Shown piece after piece: positions 10,747-18,405 of a stretch of 64,000 bases of DNA. Made by a program: the position numbers and the translations under genes. The notes beneath the pieces were generated by a model. The model did no database searches. It saw nothing but the letters and a program-made list of their open reading frames with translations, and was not told the origin of the DNA. Origin of the DNA: Candidatus Mcinerneyibacteriota bacterium (lineage in GTDB: Bacteria > Macinerneyibacteriota > Macinerneyibacteria > Macinerneyibacteriales > DSCS01); the NCBI GenBank assembly GCA_016937175.1, contig JAFGWL010000013.1, positions 1 to 64,000 of the forward strand. Reading direction: 5' to 3'. Numbering within the stretch: the first letter of the stretch is position 1; every line of letters starts with the position of its first letter.

Positions 10747-12099
10747 ATGAAATATCAAATTGTTACAGACAATGAAAATAGTAAAGAAATCGATACCCTT
10801 TGCATAGCTTTTTTCGGAGCAGGTTCGGGCGCGGGGACGTCTGTCTGTATCGGCGCAAAGGGGAGAGAAGAGACAGAAAACGCACTCCTTTCTCTCATTG
10901 TCTCCCGGGATATATATGGATTCGAAGAGACAACAGCTCCCATCTGGGAGGAATTGAACCGGGTAACAGGGGGCTTGTTCATCGATTTTTTTTTGCAGTT
11001 CGGGACAAAATACCGCATCAGTGGATACCCGCGGGGAGACCTCTATTGTCTGTCGCCGGAAGCTTTCGACTTCTTCCTGGCTTCTTTTCTTTACGCTTCC
11101 CCTGACGATCCTCTTTTTATCCTTTCGGGAGATCATTTTCTCTATACAAACCCGTCTTTTCTCCTTTTTACCGGAAGTCAGGTAAAACCGGGAGAAAAGC
11201 TTTTCCGGGAACAGATCTTTCCTTATCTGGAGAGAGAGAAGAAAAGGGGGAAACATAAGAAGCAGAAGGGTTTCAGAGCCTTTGTCCGCCGCTATTATAC
11301 ACAAGTAAATCCTTATCATTTGCTCTATTATGAAGGGAATGTGTTCAGCGCCGGGGCCATCCCTGAAGGAAACCGCATACGCTTCTATGAAGAGAGATGT
11401 AAAAAAAACAATCGTCTGGAGACCATCGGGCTTCTTTCCTCGACCATCGCCCACGATCTGAACAATACCCTGGGAGTCATCAGGGGATACTGTGAGATCC
11501 TGGAAAAGAAGCGGGGAGAGTCTGTCAAAGGGGCCAGGGAGGTCGACGCCATACGGTCCGCCGCTGAAAAAGGAATACGTCTGGCTTCCAAGATCCTGGA
11601 ATCCGCGAAAAAAGAAGAGGGGCGGAAAGAAGTAGTCTCCCTTCACAGTAAAGCTCAGACATCAATGGATATGATCGCCCACCTCTATCCGGGGAAACTG
11701 ATTTTGGAAGCATCCTTTGAAGCAAAAAACGACCTGATCCAAGCCGACCCCGTGGAGATCGACCAGGTGTTTATGAATCTCTTTATCAATGCCCGGGATG
11801 CTCTCGGCGGGAGAGGGCATGTCTGTCTGCATACAGAGAATGTAACAGGAGAATCAGGGGAAGCCATCCATGTGACACTCTCTGATGACGGGCCGGGGAT
11901 ACCCGAAGAGATCGCCCCCAGGATATTCGACCCATTTTTCACGACAAAAGAGGGGGATAAGGGGTCCGGACTGGGCCTCTACATCGTCAAGTTGATTATC
12001 ACCCGCATCGGTGGCTTTGTCTGGGCCGGGACGGCTTCCGGACGGGGCGCTTCCATCCATTTTGTACTTCCGGTCCTTAAAGGCCCTCTCAAGCCTTGA
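10747..12099 (+). CDS. Soluble sensor histidine kinase, NtrB/PAS-like
   Basis: This 450-residue cytoplasmic protein (no membrane segment) has an unrecognised N-terminal sensory region (1-215, possibly PAS-like around 120-215) followed by a complete kinase core. The DHp helix has H236 in STIAHDLNNTLGVIRGY; the ATPase domain has the N box NLFINARDAL, the G1 box DDGPGIP, the F box FDPFFTTKEG and the G2 box GSGLGLYIVK. It should autophosphorylate and pass phosphate to a REC domain; the two REC proteins downstream are the obvious partners. The start is uncertain: ATG 10747 has only a weak TAGG ahead, and an earlier ATG at 10723 has none. The ligand is unknown. Confidence 0.88.
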   Translation: MKYQIVTDNENSKEIDTLCIAFFGAGSGAGTSVCIGAKGREETENALLSLIVSRDIYGFEETTAPIWEELNRVTGGLFIDFFLQFGTKYRISGYPRGDLYCLSPEAFDFFLASFLYASPDDPLFILSGDHFLYTNPSFLLFTGSQVKPGEKLFREQIFPYLEREKKRGKHKKQKGFRAFVRRYYTQVNPYHLLYYEGNVFSAGAIPEGNRIRFYEERCKKNNRLETIGLLSSTIAHDLNNTLGVIRGYCEILEKKRGESVKGAREVDAIRSAAEKGIRLASKILESAKKEEGRKEVVSLHSKAQTSMDMIAHLYPGKLILEASFEAKNDLIQADPVEIDQVFMNLFINARDALGGRGHVCLHTENVTGESGEAIHVTLSDDGPGIPEEIAPRIFDPFFTTKEGDKGSGLGLYIVKLIITRIGGFVWAGTASGRGASIHFVLPVLKGPLKP

Positions 12100-12171
12100 A
12101 AAAAAGGATATCCCGCTAAAAAATCTTTTCAGACCCTTGAATTCTGCTCCATTTGGGTCAAATATTGAAGG

Positions 12172-13338
12172 ATGAATATCTATATTTTAGATGACCAGGA
12201 AGAAAACCGGGCTTTGATATCCCACATTATAAAACATCATACTTCCCATGAAGTCTACGAATTTTCCACGGGAGAGGCTCTTCTGAAATATTTGGAAAGA
12301 GAGGCTGGTCAACCGGACCTTTTTCTTCTTGATATTCTCATGGCGGAAATGGATGGCTTTGAAGTGGCCCGCCGGATCAAAAAAGATGAGCGCTTTTCCG
12401 ATATCCCGGTTATTTTTCTCACAGCCCTTTCTGACAAGGATAGTGTTGCCAAGGGTTTTGAGTCGGGCGGAAGCGATTATATCTCCAAACCCTTCTCAAA
12501 AGAGGAGCTTCTGGCCCGGATCACGGTCCATTTGAATCTTCGGCAGTCTCTGAGGGAATTGAAAAATCATTCCCTGGAGTTGGAAAAAGATAATGAGCTC
12601 TTTCTGATCCGGGGAAAAGAGCTCAGAAGTCTCTATCACATCCTTCAGCAAGGCATGGAAGAATCTTCTCTTGACGATTTTTTCCGTGAAGTCGTATCAA
12701 ACATCATTCCGGGAGCCTTTTCCTCTTCCCGGAACCCCATGGTCTTTATCAAATACCGGGGAGAAGTCTTTCATAATACCAGCGAAGGAGAAAAGCCTCC
12801 GCAATATTCCGTTAAAGCCCCGCTGATGATCCAGGGACGGGAAGAAGGGGCTTTGGTTGTGGGATTTCAGTCCGGGAAGAGGGAAAACTCCGTTGAATAT
12901 GAACGAAAACTTATCTTTCTCTTTGCAGAAAAGATAACCCGGGTGATCGAGCATTTCGAAAAAGAATCTCTCCTACGTTATGATGTCTTTCTCTTGAGAA
13001 AAGCCCTTGATTTTATGGAAAAGAGGGGATATATCCTATTTTCCGTTTCACATCATGTCATAGCCCACAACGAGACTTTTCTGGAAGCTTTCGGTATCTC
13101 CCGGGACTTGACAAAGGAAAAGGGGAGGGTCTATACACGGGAAGAGCTTTCGGGGCTCTTAAAGCCTGAAGTCAAAAAGGTCCTGAAGATGTTTCTTGAA
13201 GAAGACAGCCGAAATAAGATCCCCGTTACCGCACAAAACGGTAATGAATATACCCTTCTCTCTCTTCCGCTGGAGGATGAAGGGATAGTCACCGGGAAAT
13301 TGTGGATCCTGGAAAACGAGAAGGAGTCCGATGGCTGA
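12172..13338 (+). CDS. REC-domain protein with GAF/PAS-like regions and no DNA-binding output
   Basis: This 388-residue protein begins with a canonical receiver domain (1-120): acidic pair D7/D8 (YILDDQE), phosphoacceptor D54 (FLLDIL), Thr in FLTALSD and Lys in YISKPFS. A coiled linker (about 125-165) leads to a region that could be GAF-like (170-270) and a PAS-like end. There is no helix-turn-helix, GGDEF, EAL, HD or phosphatase motif. It is the likely partner of the kinase 72 bp upstream and overlaps a similarly built protein by 8 bp. The purine-rich GAAGG abuts the ATG directly, so ribosome binding is unusual here. Confidence 0.8.
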   Translation: MNIYILDDQEENRALISHIIKHHTSHEVYEFSTGEALLKYLEREAGQPDLFLLDILMAEMDGFEVARRIKKDERFSDIPVIFLTALSDKDSVAKGFESGGSDYISKPFSKEELLARITVHLNLRQSLRELKNHSLELEKDNELFLIRGKELRSLYHILQQGMEESSLDDFFREVVSNIIPGAFSSSRNPMVFIKYRGEVFHNTSEGEKPPQYSVKAPLMIQGREEGALVVGFQSGKRENSVEYERKLIFLFAEKITRVIEHFEKESLLRYDVFLLRKALDFMEKRGYILFSVSHHVIAHNETFLEAFGISRDLTKEKGRVYTREELSGLLKPEVKKVLKMFLEEDSRNKIPVTAQNGNEYTLLSLPLEDEGIVTGKLWILENEKESDG

Positions 13339-14611
13339 AGCTCCTGTTAAAAAGACACTTTTGATCATTGAACAGTATCCTGAAGATGCCCGTTTACTGG
13401 AAAAGATCATCAAAGACAATACAGCTCTGACCCCGGTAACGGCCTCAAACGGTGATATGGCCCTTGAGATGTTCGAAGTCCATATGTTCAAAACAAAAAA
13501 ATATCATCTTCCCGAGCTTATCATCATCGATGTCCTGCTTCCGGGAGAAGACGGTTTCTCCTTGGCGAAGAAGCTGGCTGAAGTCGATGAAGCCAAAGAG
13601 ATCCCCATCCTCTTTATCGTCTCCTCATCGGACATTGCCAACAAAAAGAAGATCTACCAGGTGGGAGGCAAAGATTATATTGAAAAACCTTTTGTCCTGG
13701 AAGAAGTCCTGACCAGGATAGACTCTCATCTGCGCTACAAAGTGATCCGTGACGAACTTGTCCTGAAAAGCGGTTTGCTGGAGGACAATGAAAAGCTTCT
13801 TGTCCATAGAAGCCGCGAGATCAAAGGCCTTCACGACCTCCTTTCTATCCTTGACAGTGGACAGAATATCGATGCTATGATGCAGGAGATCGCCAAACGG
13901 ATCATCCCGGAGCACCTCCAGTACCCTGACAGGACCTTCTGTGAGATAGAAGTGGATAAAAAAGTATACTCCAATTTCACAAATGTCTATTCAACGAATA
14001 ATTTCTCCTTCATTGCTCCGATACGGGTCAACGGAAAAGAGCGCGGAAACCTCAAAGTAGGTTATGAACGTCACGATGAAAAATATCTAAGCGCCTATGA
14101 AAAGAGGATGATGGAGATTTATGCCCATGAGATTGCCTACTATATTGAAAAGAACGAGCTTACGACCGCTGACCATCATATGAAAGAGACTGTATCTCTC
14201 ACTCTGGACGCCTATCAGGACGGGATCTTGCTGATCTCGAAAAACGGGGCCATCATGCGCTACAATAAGAAGTTTCTGGATGTCTGGGGGATCAATGAAG
14301 AAGTGATGAAAAAAGAGGGGACCCAAAAGACCATGAGCACCATGAAAAACAAGTTGGAGAACCCGGAGATCTACGATGACATCTTCAAGACATTCATGGC
14401 TTCTGAAAGGGAGTTTACAGTGGAGATGGCCTTTAAAAAAGGTGCTGTCTATGAAGTCAAGGGAACTCTTCTGCCCTATACAGGCGGAGAAAAGATCTAT
14501 GTCTGGAATTTTCGGGACATGACTGCTACCCGCCGCCTCAAGGACGAGTTGGATCAGTCCAAAGAGAGGATCGCCCAGATGGAGAAGATGGTCCGTTCCA
14601 AAATGAGCTGA
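13331..14611 (+). CDS. REC-domain protein with GAF/PAS-like regions, paralogue of the preceding gene
   Basis: This 426-residue protein repeats the architecture of its upstream neighbour: receiver domain (about 8-135) with D67 in IIIDVLLPGEDGF and Lys in YIEKPFV, a helical linker (about 140-185, both proteins share an N-E-L/K-L-L...R-E-I/L pattern), a GAF-like part, a PAS-like part (about 285-400, DGILLISKNGAIMRYNKKFL) and a short coiled coil at the end. The first acidic position of the REC pocket is E14 rather than the common Asp pair. No output domain is seen; a scaffold or phosphorylation-dependent interaction role is inference. It ends the kinase cluster. Confidence 0.78.
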   Translation: MAEAPVKKTLLIIEQYPEDARLLEKIIKDNTALTPVTASNGDMALEMFEVHMFKTKKYHLPELIIIDVLLPGEDGFSLAKKLAEVDEAKEIPILFIVSSSDIANKKKIYQVGGKDYIEKPFVLEEVLTRIDSHLRYKVIRDELVLKSGLLEDNEKLLVHRSREIKGLHDLLSILDSGQNIDAMMQEIAKRIIPEHLQYPDRTFCEIEVDKKVYSNFTNVYSTNNFSFIAPIRVNGKERGNLKVGYERHDEKYLSAYEKRMMEIYAHEIAYYIEKNELTTADHHMKETVSLTLDAYQDGILLISKNGAIMRYNKKFLDVWGINEEVMKKEGTQKTMSTMKNKLENPEIYDDIFKTFMASEREFTVEMAFKKGAVYEVKGTLLPYTGGEKIYVWNFRDMTATRRLKDELDQSKERIAQMEKMVRSKMS

Positions 14612-14665
14612 TCGCTTGAAAACCACTCCAGACATGATAAGATAAGAGCACAGGAGGTCACAAGG

Positions 14666-15136
14666 ATGATCAGACTATTTCTGATGCGATTATTTTTATT
14701 TCTCGTTCTTCTTTTCTCCCTCATTTCATTAACGCCGGGACGTCCGCTGAACGGCAAGCTTTCATTCAGTCTTCTTACATACGGTCCCTCTCTTTCCGCA
14801 GAACTTGAGATTAAACGTTTCTATGCAGAAGCAGGGGCCTTTGCCGGCCTCATTGATGACGGCTGGTTTCTTCAGGGAAGTTACGGACTCATGCCGGGGA
14901 GGCTTCAGACAGGGTTTACTGTTAAAATGCTTACAACCCACGATTCTCTCTTTACCCTGGGGCTGGCTGAGGAAGAGAGCCGCTATACCGCTCTGGGGCC
15001 TGTTCTTGAGGCCAGGCTCTTCAAGCTTTTTTTTCTTTCACCCTTTCTCAAGGGAGAGCTTTTGACCTATTTCCCCCAAAAGCGGGGACAGGATACATTT
15101 ACAGCCTTCAATGTCCAACTTGGTGTTCGATTTTGA
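14666..15136 (+). CDS. Small exported protein, probable outer-membrane beta-barrel
   Basis: The family is not recognised. The 156-residue product starts with a basic/hydrophobic signal peptide (MIRLFLMRLFLFLVLLF, cleavage perhaps near 26-30). Alternating short strands follow with many aromatic and Gly residues (SLSAELEIKRFYAEAGAFAGL), and the protein ends in GVRF. A C-terminal Phe on a predicted strand is the usual BamA recognition feature, so an outer-membrane barrel of about eight strands is plausible but inferred. The start has a strong AGGAGGT. It lies 25 bp before an alkaline phosphatase gene and may be cotranscribed with it. Confidence 0.65.
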   Translation: MIRLFLMRLFLFLVLLFSLISLTPGRPLNGKLSFSLLTYGPSLSAELEIKRFYAEAGAFAGLIDDGWFLQGSYGLMPGRLQTGFTVKMLTTHDSLFTLGLAEEESRYTALGPVLEARLFKLFFLSPFLKGELLTYFPQKRGQDTFTAFNVQLGVRF

Positions 15137-15161
15137 TTAATATCAGCAAAAAAGGAGCCTC

Positions 15162-16511
15162 ATGAGCAGGATCAGACAGAATGTGATTATTACTCTCTTG
15201 ATTATTCTTTTCAACGGTCTTTCGTTCGGGGCCGGAGCAGAGAGCCCCCGTTATATTTTCCTCTTTATAGGGGATGGGATGGGGTTATCTCAGACTGCAG
15301 CGGCCGAACTATATCTCAATGCCGTAAATCATAAGAGTGACCCGATTCAAACCAGAAGAGAGCTTTCTGTGACTTCATTCCCTGTGACCGGGCTCATGAC
15401 GACCCATTCGGCCGATGATTATATTACAGATTCCGCAGCTGCCGGAACAGCCATGGCCTCAGGGATTAAAACTAATAACGGATTTTTCTCATCCGGGGAG
15501 AAAGGGCTTCTCACAGAACATTTTGTAAAAAAGGGTTACCGGACAGCGATTCTGACCAATGTCCCGGCAGATCATGCCACCCCCGCTGCCTTCTATACCC
15601 GAAGACTTCATCGTAAAGCCTATTATGAGATCGCCCGGGAGATGATGCGTTCTCCCGTGGAGATCATAGCCGGTTCAGCCCTTCTGGGGAATACCCCCCG
15701 GGCAAAAGAGGGTAGACCGGGGGTCTTTGAAGGGGATGACAAAAGGGTGAGGGTCTCACTTGATAAGGAGGAGATCAAGTGGCCTGATGAGCCCCGGGCG
15801 CGTGTTCTTTTGATCCCCGATGAAGAGATGGGGCAGTTCCCCTATACCATCGACGACCCTGCTAACGTTATCATGGAAAAAGCCTTTCTCTCGATTCTTG
15901 ACCGGTTAAGCGAAGGGCCCTTTTTCTTTGTCATAGAAGGGGGAAATATAGATTGGGCCTGCCATAACAATGATGCCGCCACGGTGGTCCGGGAAGTCAT
16001 CTCCTTTGACCGTGTCATCAGAAAAGCTGTTGAGTTTTACCGTCGTTATCCGGATGAGACTCTGATCCTTGTCACAGGAGACCATGAGACCGGAGGACTT
16101 GCTTTAGGATCTGAGACAGCCGAGTCTCTCTCTCCGGCGCTGCTGCGTGAACAGGTCTGTTCTTCAGAGATGATGGCCATCAGGACGAAAGGGTCATCAG
16201 AATCATTTCAAAACATAGTCATTACCTTCTTTGGTGAAGATTTTTATCTTTATATCAAGGAAAGGGGGAAAGAAGAACTTCTTAAAAACAGATGGAAAGA
16301 TGTCAGGGAAGAAACTGATGTCTACACGCGTCTGGCATTTTTTGAAGAGCTCACAGGCCTCTTTGCAGGCCGTGCCGGTTTCTCCTGGGCCACAGGGGGC
16401 CATTCGGGAAGCCCTGTTCCTGTGTGGGCTCTGGGAGAGGGGAGCCTCAGTTTTACGGGCCTTTATGACAATATCCGGCTTTATGAAAAAATTTTGAAAT
16501 TGATCCCATGA
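15162..16511 (+). CDS. Secreted alkaline phosphatase, PhoA superfamily
   Basis: The 449-residue enzyme has an N-terminal signal peptide (about 1-26, ending GAGAES) and the alkaline phosphatase motifs in order: FIGDGMGLSQ (first metal Asp), TDSAAAGTAMASG (nucleophile Ser after TD), GGNIDWACHNND (metal Asp/His), GDHETGGL (metal Asp/His) and TGGHSGSPVPVWALG (last metal His). It would release phosphate from monoesters in the periplasm. The two Cys pairs of E. coli PhoA are absent, as in many homologues. AAAAAAGGAG precedes the ATG. No Pho-box-like site is evident. Confidence 0.92.
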   Translation: MSRIRQNVIITLLIILFNGLSFGAGAESPRYIFLFIGDGMGLSQTAAAELYLNAVNHKSDPIQTRRELSVTSFPVTGLMTTHSADDYITDSAAAGTAMASGIKTNNGFFSSGEKGLLTEHFVKKGYRTAILTNVPADHATPAAFYTRRLHRKAYYEIAREMMRSPVEIIAGSALLGNTPRAKEGRPGVFEGDDKRVRVSLDKEEIKWPDEPRARVLLIPDEEMGQFPYTIDDPANVIMEKAFLSILDRLSEGPFFFVIEGGNIDWACHNNDAATVVREVISFDRVIRKAVEFYRRYPDETLILVTGDHETGGLALGSETAESLSPALLREQVCSSEMMAIRTKGSSESFQNIVITFFGEDFYLYIKERGKEELLKNRWKDVREETDVYTRLAFFEELTGLFAGRAGFSWATGGHSGSPVPVWALGEGSLSFTGLYDNIRLYEKILKLIP

Positions 16512-16527
16512 GAGCTTCATTTTTCAC

Positions 16528-16556
16528 TTGAAAGAAAAAAAAGCTTTTGGTATACT
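16528..16556 (+). promoter_or_regulatory. Promoter of the tRNA-Val pair
   Basis: TTGAAA (16528-16533), 17-bp spacer rich in A, TATACT (16551-16556). The start near 16563 is nine bases before the first tRNA. Confidence 0.75.
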
Positions 16557-16571
16557 GTTTTTACCTTCAAA

Positions 16572-16644
16572 GGGCACATAGCTCAGCCGGTAGAGTAGCT
16601 GCTTGACGTGCAGTTGGTCGGGGGTTCAAATCCCTCTGTGCCCA
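16572..16644 (+). tRNA. tRNA-Val (anticodon GAC)
   Basis: 73-nt cloverleaf: acceptor GGGCACA/TGTGCCC, D arm GCTC..GAGT, anticodon stem GCTGC/GCAGT with loop TTGACGT, T loop TTCAAAT, discriminator A. The 3' CCA is not encoded. Confidence 0.94.
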
Positions 16645-16661
16645 TTTTTTCTTCGCTCTAT

Positions 16662-16734
16662 GGGCATGTAGCTCAGTCGGTAGAGTAGCAGCTTCACATG
16701 TTGTTGGTCGGGAGTTCGAGTCTCCCCATGCCCA
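16662..16734 (+). tRNA. tRNA-Val (anticodon CAC)
   Basis: 73-nt cloverleaf 17 bases after the tRNA-Val(GAC) gene: acceptor GGGCATG/CATGCCC, anticodon stem GCAGC/GTTGT with loop TTCACAT (anticodon CAC), T stem GGGAG/CTCCC. No encoded CCA. The two genes are close relatives and probably share one transcript. Confidence 0.94.
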
Positions 16735-16745
16735 TTTATTCCCGT

Positions 16746-17675
16746 ATGAGAGTCCGTAAGCGAATCCTTACAGAATACATCGAGGCGGCTCTCGATCGCC
16801 TGATCAAAGATCCTCGAATCCCGTCACTCCCTTTGGGGGAAAAATACCTTGTAATCAGTGATTTTCACTTAGGAGACAGATCAAAAGCTGACAATTTCAG
16901 AAAAAACGAAGAGATTGCTCTCAAAATGTTGAAATATTATTCCAAAAATGGATATTATCTCATCATAAACGGTGATTTTGAAGAGTTATGGCAGTTTTCT
17001 AGTGAAACTGTCCGGCTCTCTTATTCGAAAGCATTCAGGATGATAAAGTGCCTTTTCGGAGACAAGATCATACGCATATACGGAAACCATGACGACAAAG
17101 CACCCTGGCAGGGCCTCTGTCCTGGGATCTTTCTTAGAGATAAACGGGGAGAAAAGGTCCCGTTTCTGGTAACCCATGGCCATTTAGGAAGCAGAGAAAG
17201 CGATCTCTACAGTTGGTTTTCGAGAATTTTCGTGCGTTTATTCCGGCTTATCGAGCCGTTTTGCCTTCAAATCGGGATAATCAAAGCGCCGGTGTTTAAG
17301 AGAGTCTCCTTTTATCACGATTTTGAGCATATTCATGACCAATGGGCCCGGAAAAGGGGATACCGTATCATATGCGGACACTCTCACCGGGCAGCCTTTG
17401 CATCAAAATCATATTTTGAGCAATTGAAAAGAAACTTGACTAATGAGAAAAATGTCATTCAGAAAGTCTATATACTCTGTGCGCTTCTTAAAGAGATCAT
17501 AAGAAACCGGCATATTAAATTCAACAGTCCGGGTCAGGAAGGATTTTATTTTAACTGCGGATGCGGACTCTATAGAAATGGAATCACAGCCCTTGAGATC
17601 TGCCCGGATTCTATCAGCCTGGTCAAATGGGAGAAAAAGGGGACCCGGGTTTATAATAAGATGCTACTGAAATGA
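16746..17675 (+). CDS. Calcineurin-like metallophosphoesterase (LpxH-like fold)
   Basis: The 309-residue cytoplasmic protein carries all five metallophosphoesterase blocks: DFHLGD (about 40-45), GDFEELW (about 75-81), GNHDD (about 113-117), THGH (about 144-147) and GHSHR (about 215-219). The layout resembles UDP-2,3-diacylglucosamine hydrolase (LpxH) and related phosphatases, but it is longer and a specific substrate cannot be assigned. An in-frame opening reaches back into the tRNA gene; ATG 16746 is the first ATG after the mature tRNA end at 16734. It has no Shine-Dalgarno sequence and only about 11 nt of leader if the tRNA is trimmed away. It is probably cotranscribed with the tRNA-Val pair. 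Confidence 0.82.
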   Translation: MRVRKRILTEYIEAALDRLIKDPRIPSLPLGEKYLVISDFHLGDRSKADNFRKNEEIALKMLKYYSKNGYYLIINGDFEELWQFSSETVRLSYSKAFRMIKCLFGDKIIRIYGNHDDKAPWQGLCPGIFLRDKRGEKVPFLVTHGHLGSRESDLYSWFSRIFVRLFRLIEPFCLQIGIIKAPVFKRVSFYHDFEHIHDQWARKRGYRIICGHSHRAAFASKSYFEQLKRNLTNEKNVIQKVYILCALLKEIIRNRHIKFNSPGQEGFYFNCGCGLYRNGITALEICPDSISLVKWEKKGTRVYNKMLLK

Positions 17676-17697
17676 GAAAACCATTCCTACAATGTCC

Positions 17698-17868
17698 TAT
17701 AATATATGTTATGTTGAGTAGCATATTGAATGAAATAAATATTCTTTCTATAGAAGTATGTCTGGCTAATCAGTTTTCTGACAGGAGTTGGAAAATGCTT
17801 TATAAAAAGATATGCTTATAAACATTAGATTTTATAAAAAAGGCCCCGCTTGATGCGAGGCCCTTTCA
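17698..17868 (+). other. Intergenic AT-rich stretch with a -10-like TATAAT
   Basis: Between the metallophosphoesterase and osmC. TATAAT at 17698-17703 lacks a recognisable -35. A 36-codon frame from ATG 17711 has no recognisable family. The stretch runs into the osmC terminator hairpin. A small RNA or peptide is possible but not supported beyond this. Confidence 0.2.
17834..17862 (-). terminator. Terminator of osmC
   Basis: Read on the minus strand, GGCCTCGC-ATCAA-GCGGGGCC forms a hairpin with one internal mismatch, followed by TTTTTTAT. It lies about 25 bases past the osmC stop. Confidence 0.75.
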
Positions 17869-17887
17869 TGATAATAGTGAGACAGGA

Positions 17888-18322
17888 TTACTTGACGTTG
17901 AAGACGATCTTGCTGTCGTTTACTATATTGTCGGAGATGGGACAGCGACGGTCCACTTCGTGAATAAACTCCTCTTTTTCCTTATCGGAGATGGGAGCAT
18001 CCACTGTGACATTCACACGAAACTCAGTAAAACCCGGGCGTCCTTCATCTGTGGTACCCATGAGGAAGTCGGTATTGAGATCTCCCTCTACCTCGACTTC
18101 GATCCCCTTCAAATCGATACGGCGCTGTTTGGCCACTATGCGCCCGATCGTCGCTATACAGCCGGCCAGGGCCATAAGGATATAGTCAAGGGGTGACGGA
18201 CCGTCATTGTTGCCGCCGCCGGCCTGGGGCTGGTCTATGACCATGGTATGTGTCCCGGCCTGGCAGTCCACTCTGAAGTTTTCTTTTAATGAAGCTTGTA
18301 CAAAAACTGTTTTTTTCGGCAT
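17888..18322 (-). CDS. OsmC/Ohr-family thiol peroxidase
   Basis: The 144-residue protein has the OsmC fold and both redox cysteines: one in LMALAGCIATIGR (about 67) and one in DRRCPISDNI (about 127). Family members reduce organic hydroperoxides; the YhfA-like branch has the same cysteines with unclear function, so the substrate is not fixed. The start is ATG 18322, eight bases after AAAGGAGGAATA, rather than an in-frame ATG further upstream that would lie in the promoter. It is single-gene, with its own extended -10 promoter, an upstream palindrome and a terminator. In an anaerobe it would serve oxidative-stress defence. Confidence 0.88.
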   Translation of the reverse strand: MPKKTVFVQASLKENFRVDCQAGTHTMVIDQPQAGGGNNDGPSPLDYILMALAGCIATIGRIVAKQRRIDLKGIEVEVEGDLNTDFLMGTTDEGRPGFTEFRVNVTVDAPISDKEKEEFIHEVDRRCPISDNIVNDSKIVFNVK

Positions 18323-18348
18323 TGATATTCCTCCTTTAATGTTTCCCA

Positions 18349-18377
18349 ATACTATCAAATAAAAAATCAACTGTCAA
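18349..18377 (-). promoter_or_regulatory. Promoter of osmC (consensus -35, extended -10)
   Basis: Minus strand: TTGACA (18377-18372), 17-bp spacer ending TGA, TAGTAT (18354-18349). The predicted start is near 18342 and the leader about 20 nt. Confidence 0.75.
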
Positions 18378-18383
18378 TATAAA

Positions 18384-18402
18384 TGTTATTAGTATAATAA
18401 CA
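18384..18402. promoter_or_regulatory. Perfect palindrome upstream of the osmC promoter
   Basis: TGTTATTA-GTA-TAATAACA has 8-bp arms and lies 6 bp upstream of the osmC -35, between manB and osmC. It fits a dimeric regulator site. It is AT-rich and lacks a T tract, so a terminator for manB is less likely. It is not a clear PerR or OhrR consensus. Confidence 0.5.
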
Positions 18403-18405
18403 ATA

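Noticed and set aside
12137-12172. Leaderless start for the first REC gene
   Set aside because: The -10 (AATATT) is poor and the spacing is 18 bp, so it is not listed as a promoter.
16698-16745. Upstream extension of the metallophosphoesterase frame
   Set aside because: It lies within the tRNA-Val(CAC) gene; the ATG after the tRNA is preferred.
17711-17821. 36-codon frame after a TATAAT in the 17.7 kb gap
   Set aside because: No ribosome site, no -35 and no recognisable product; kept only as a weak small-RNA/peptide possibility.
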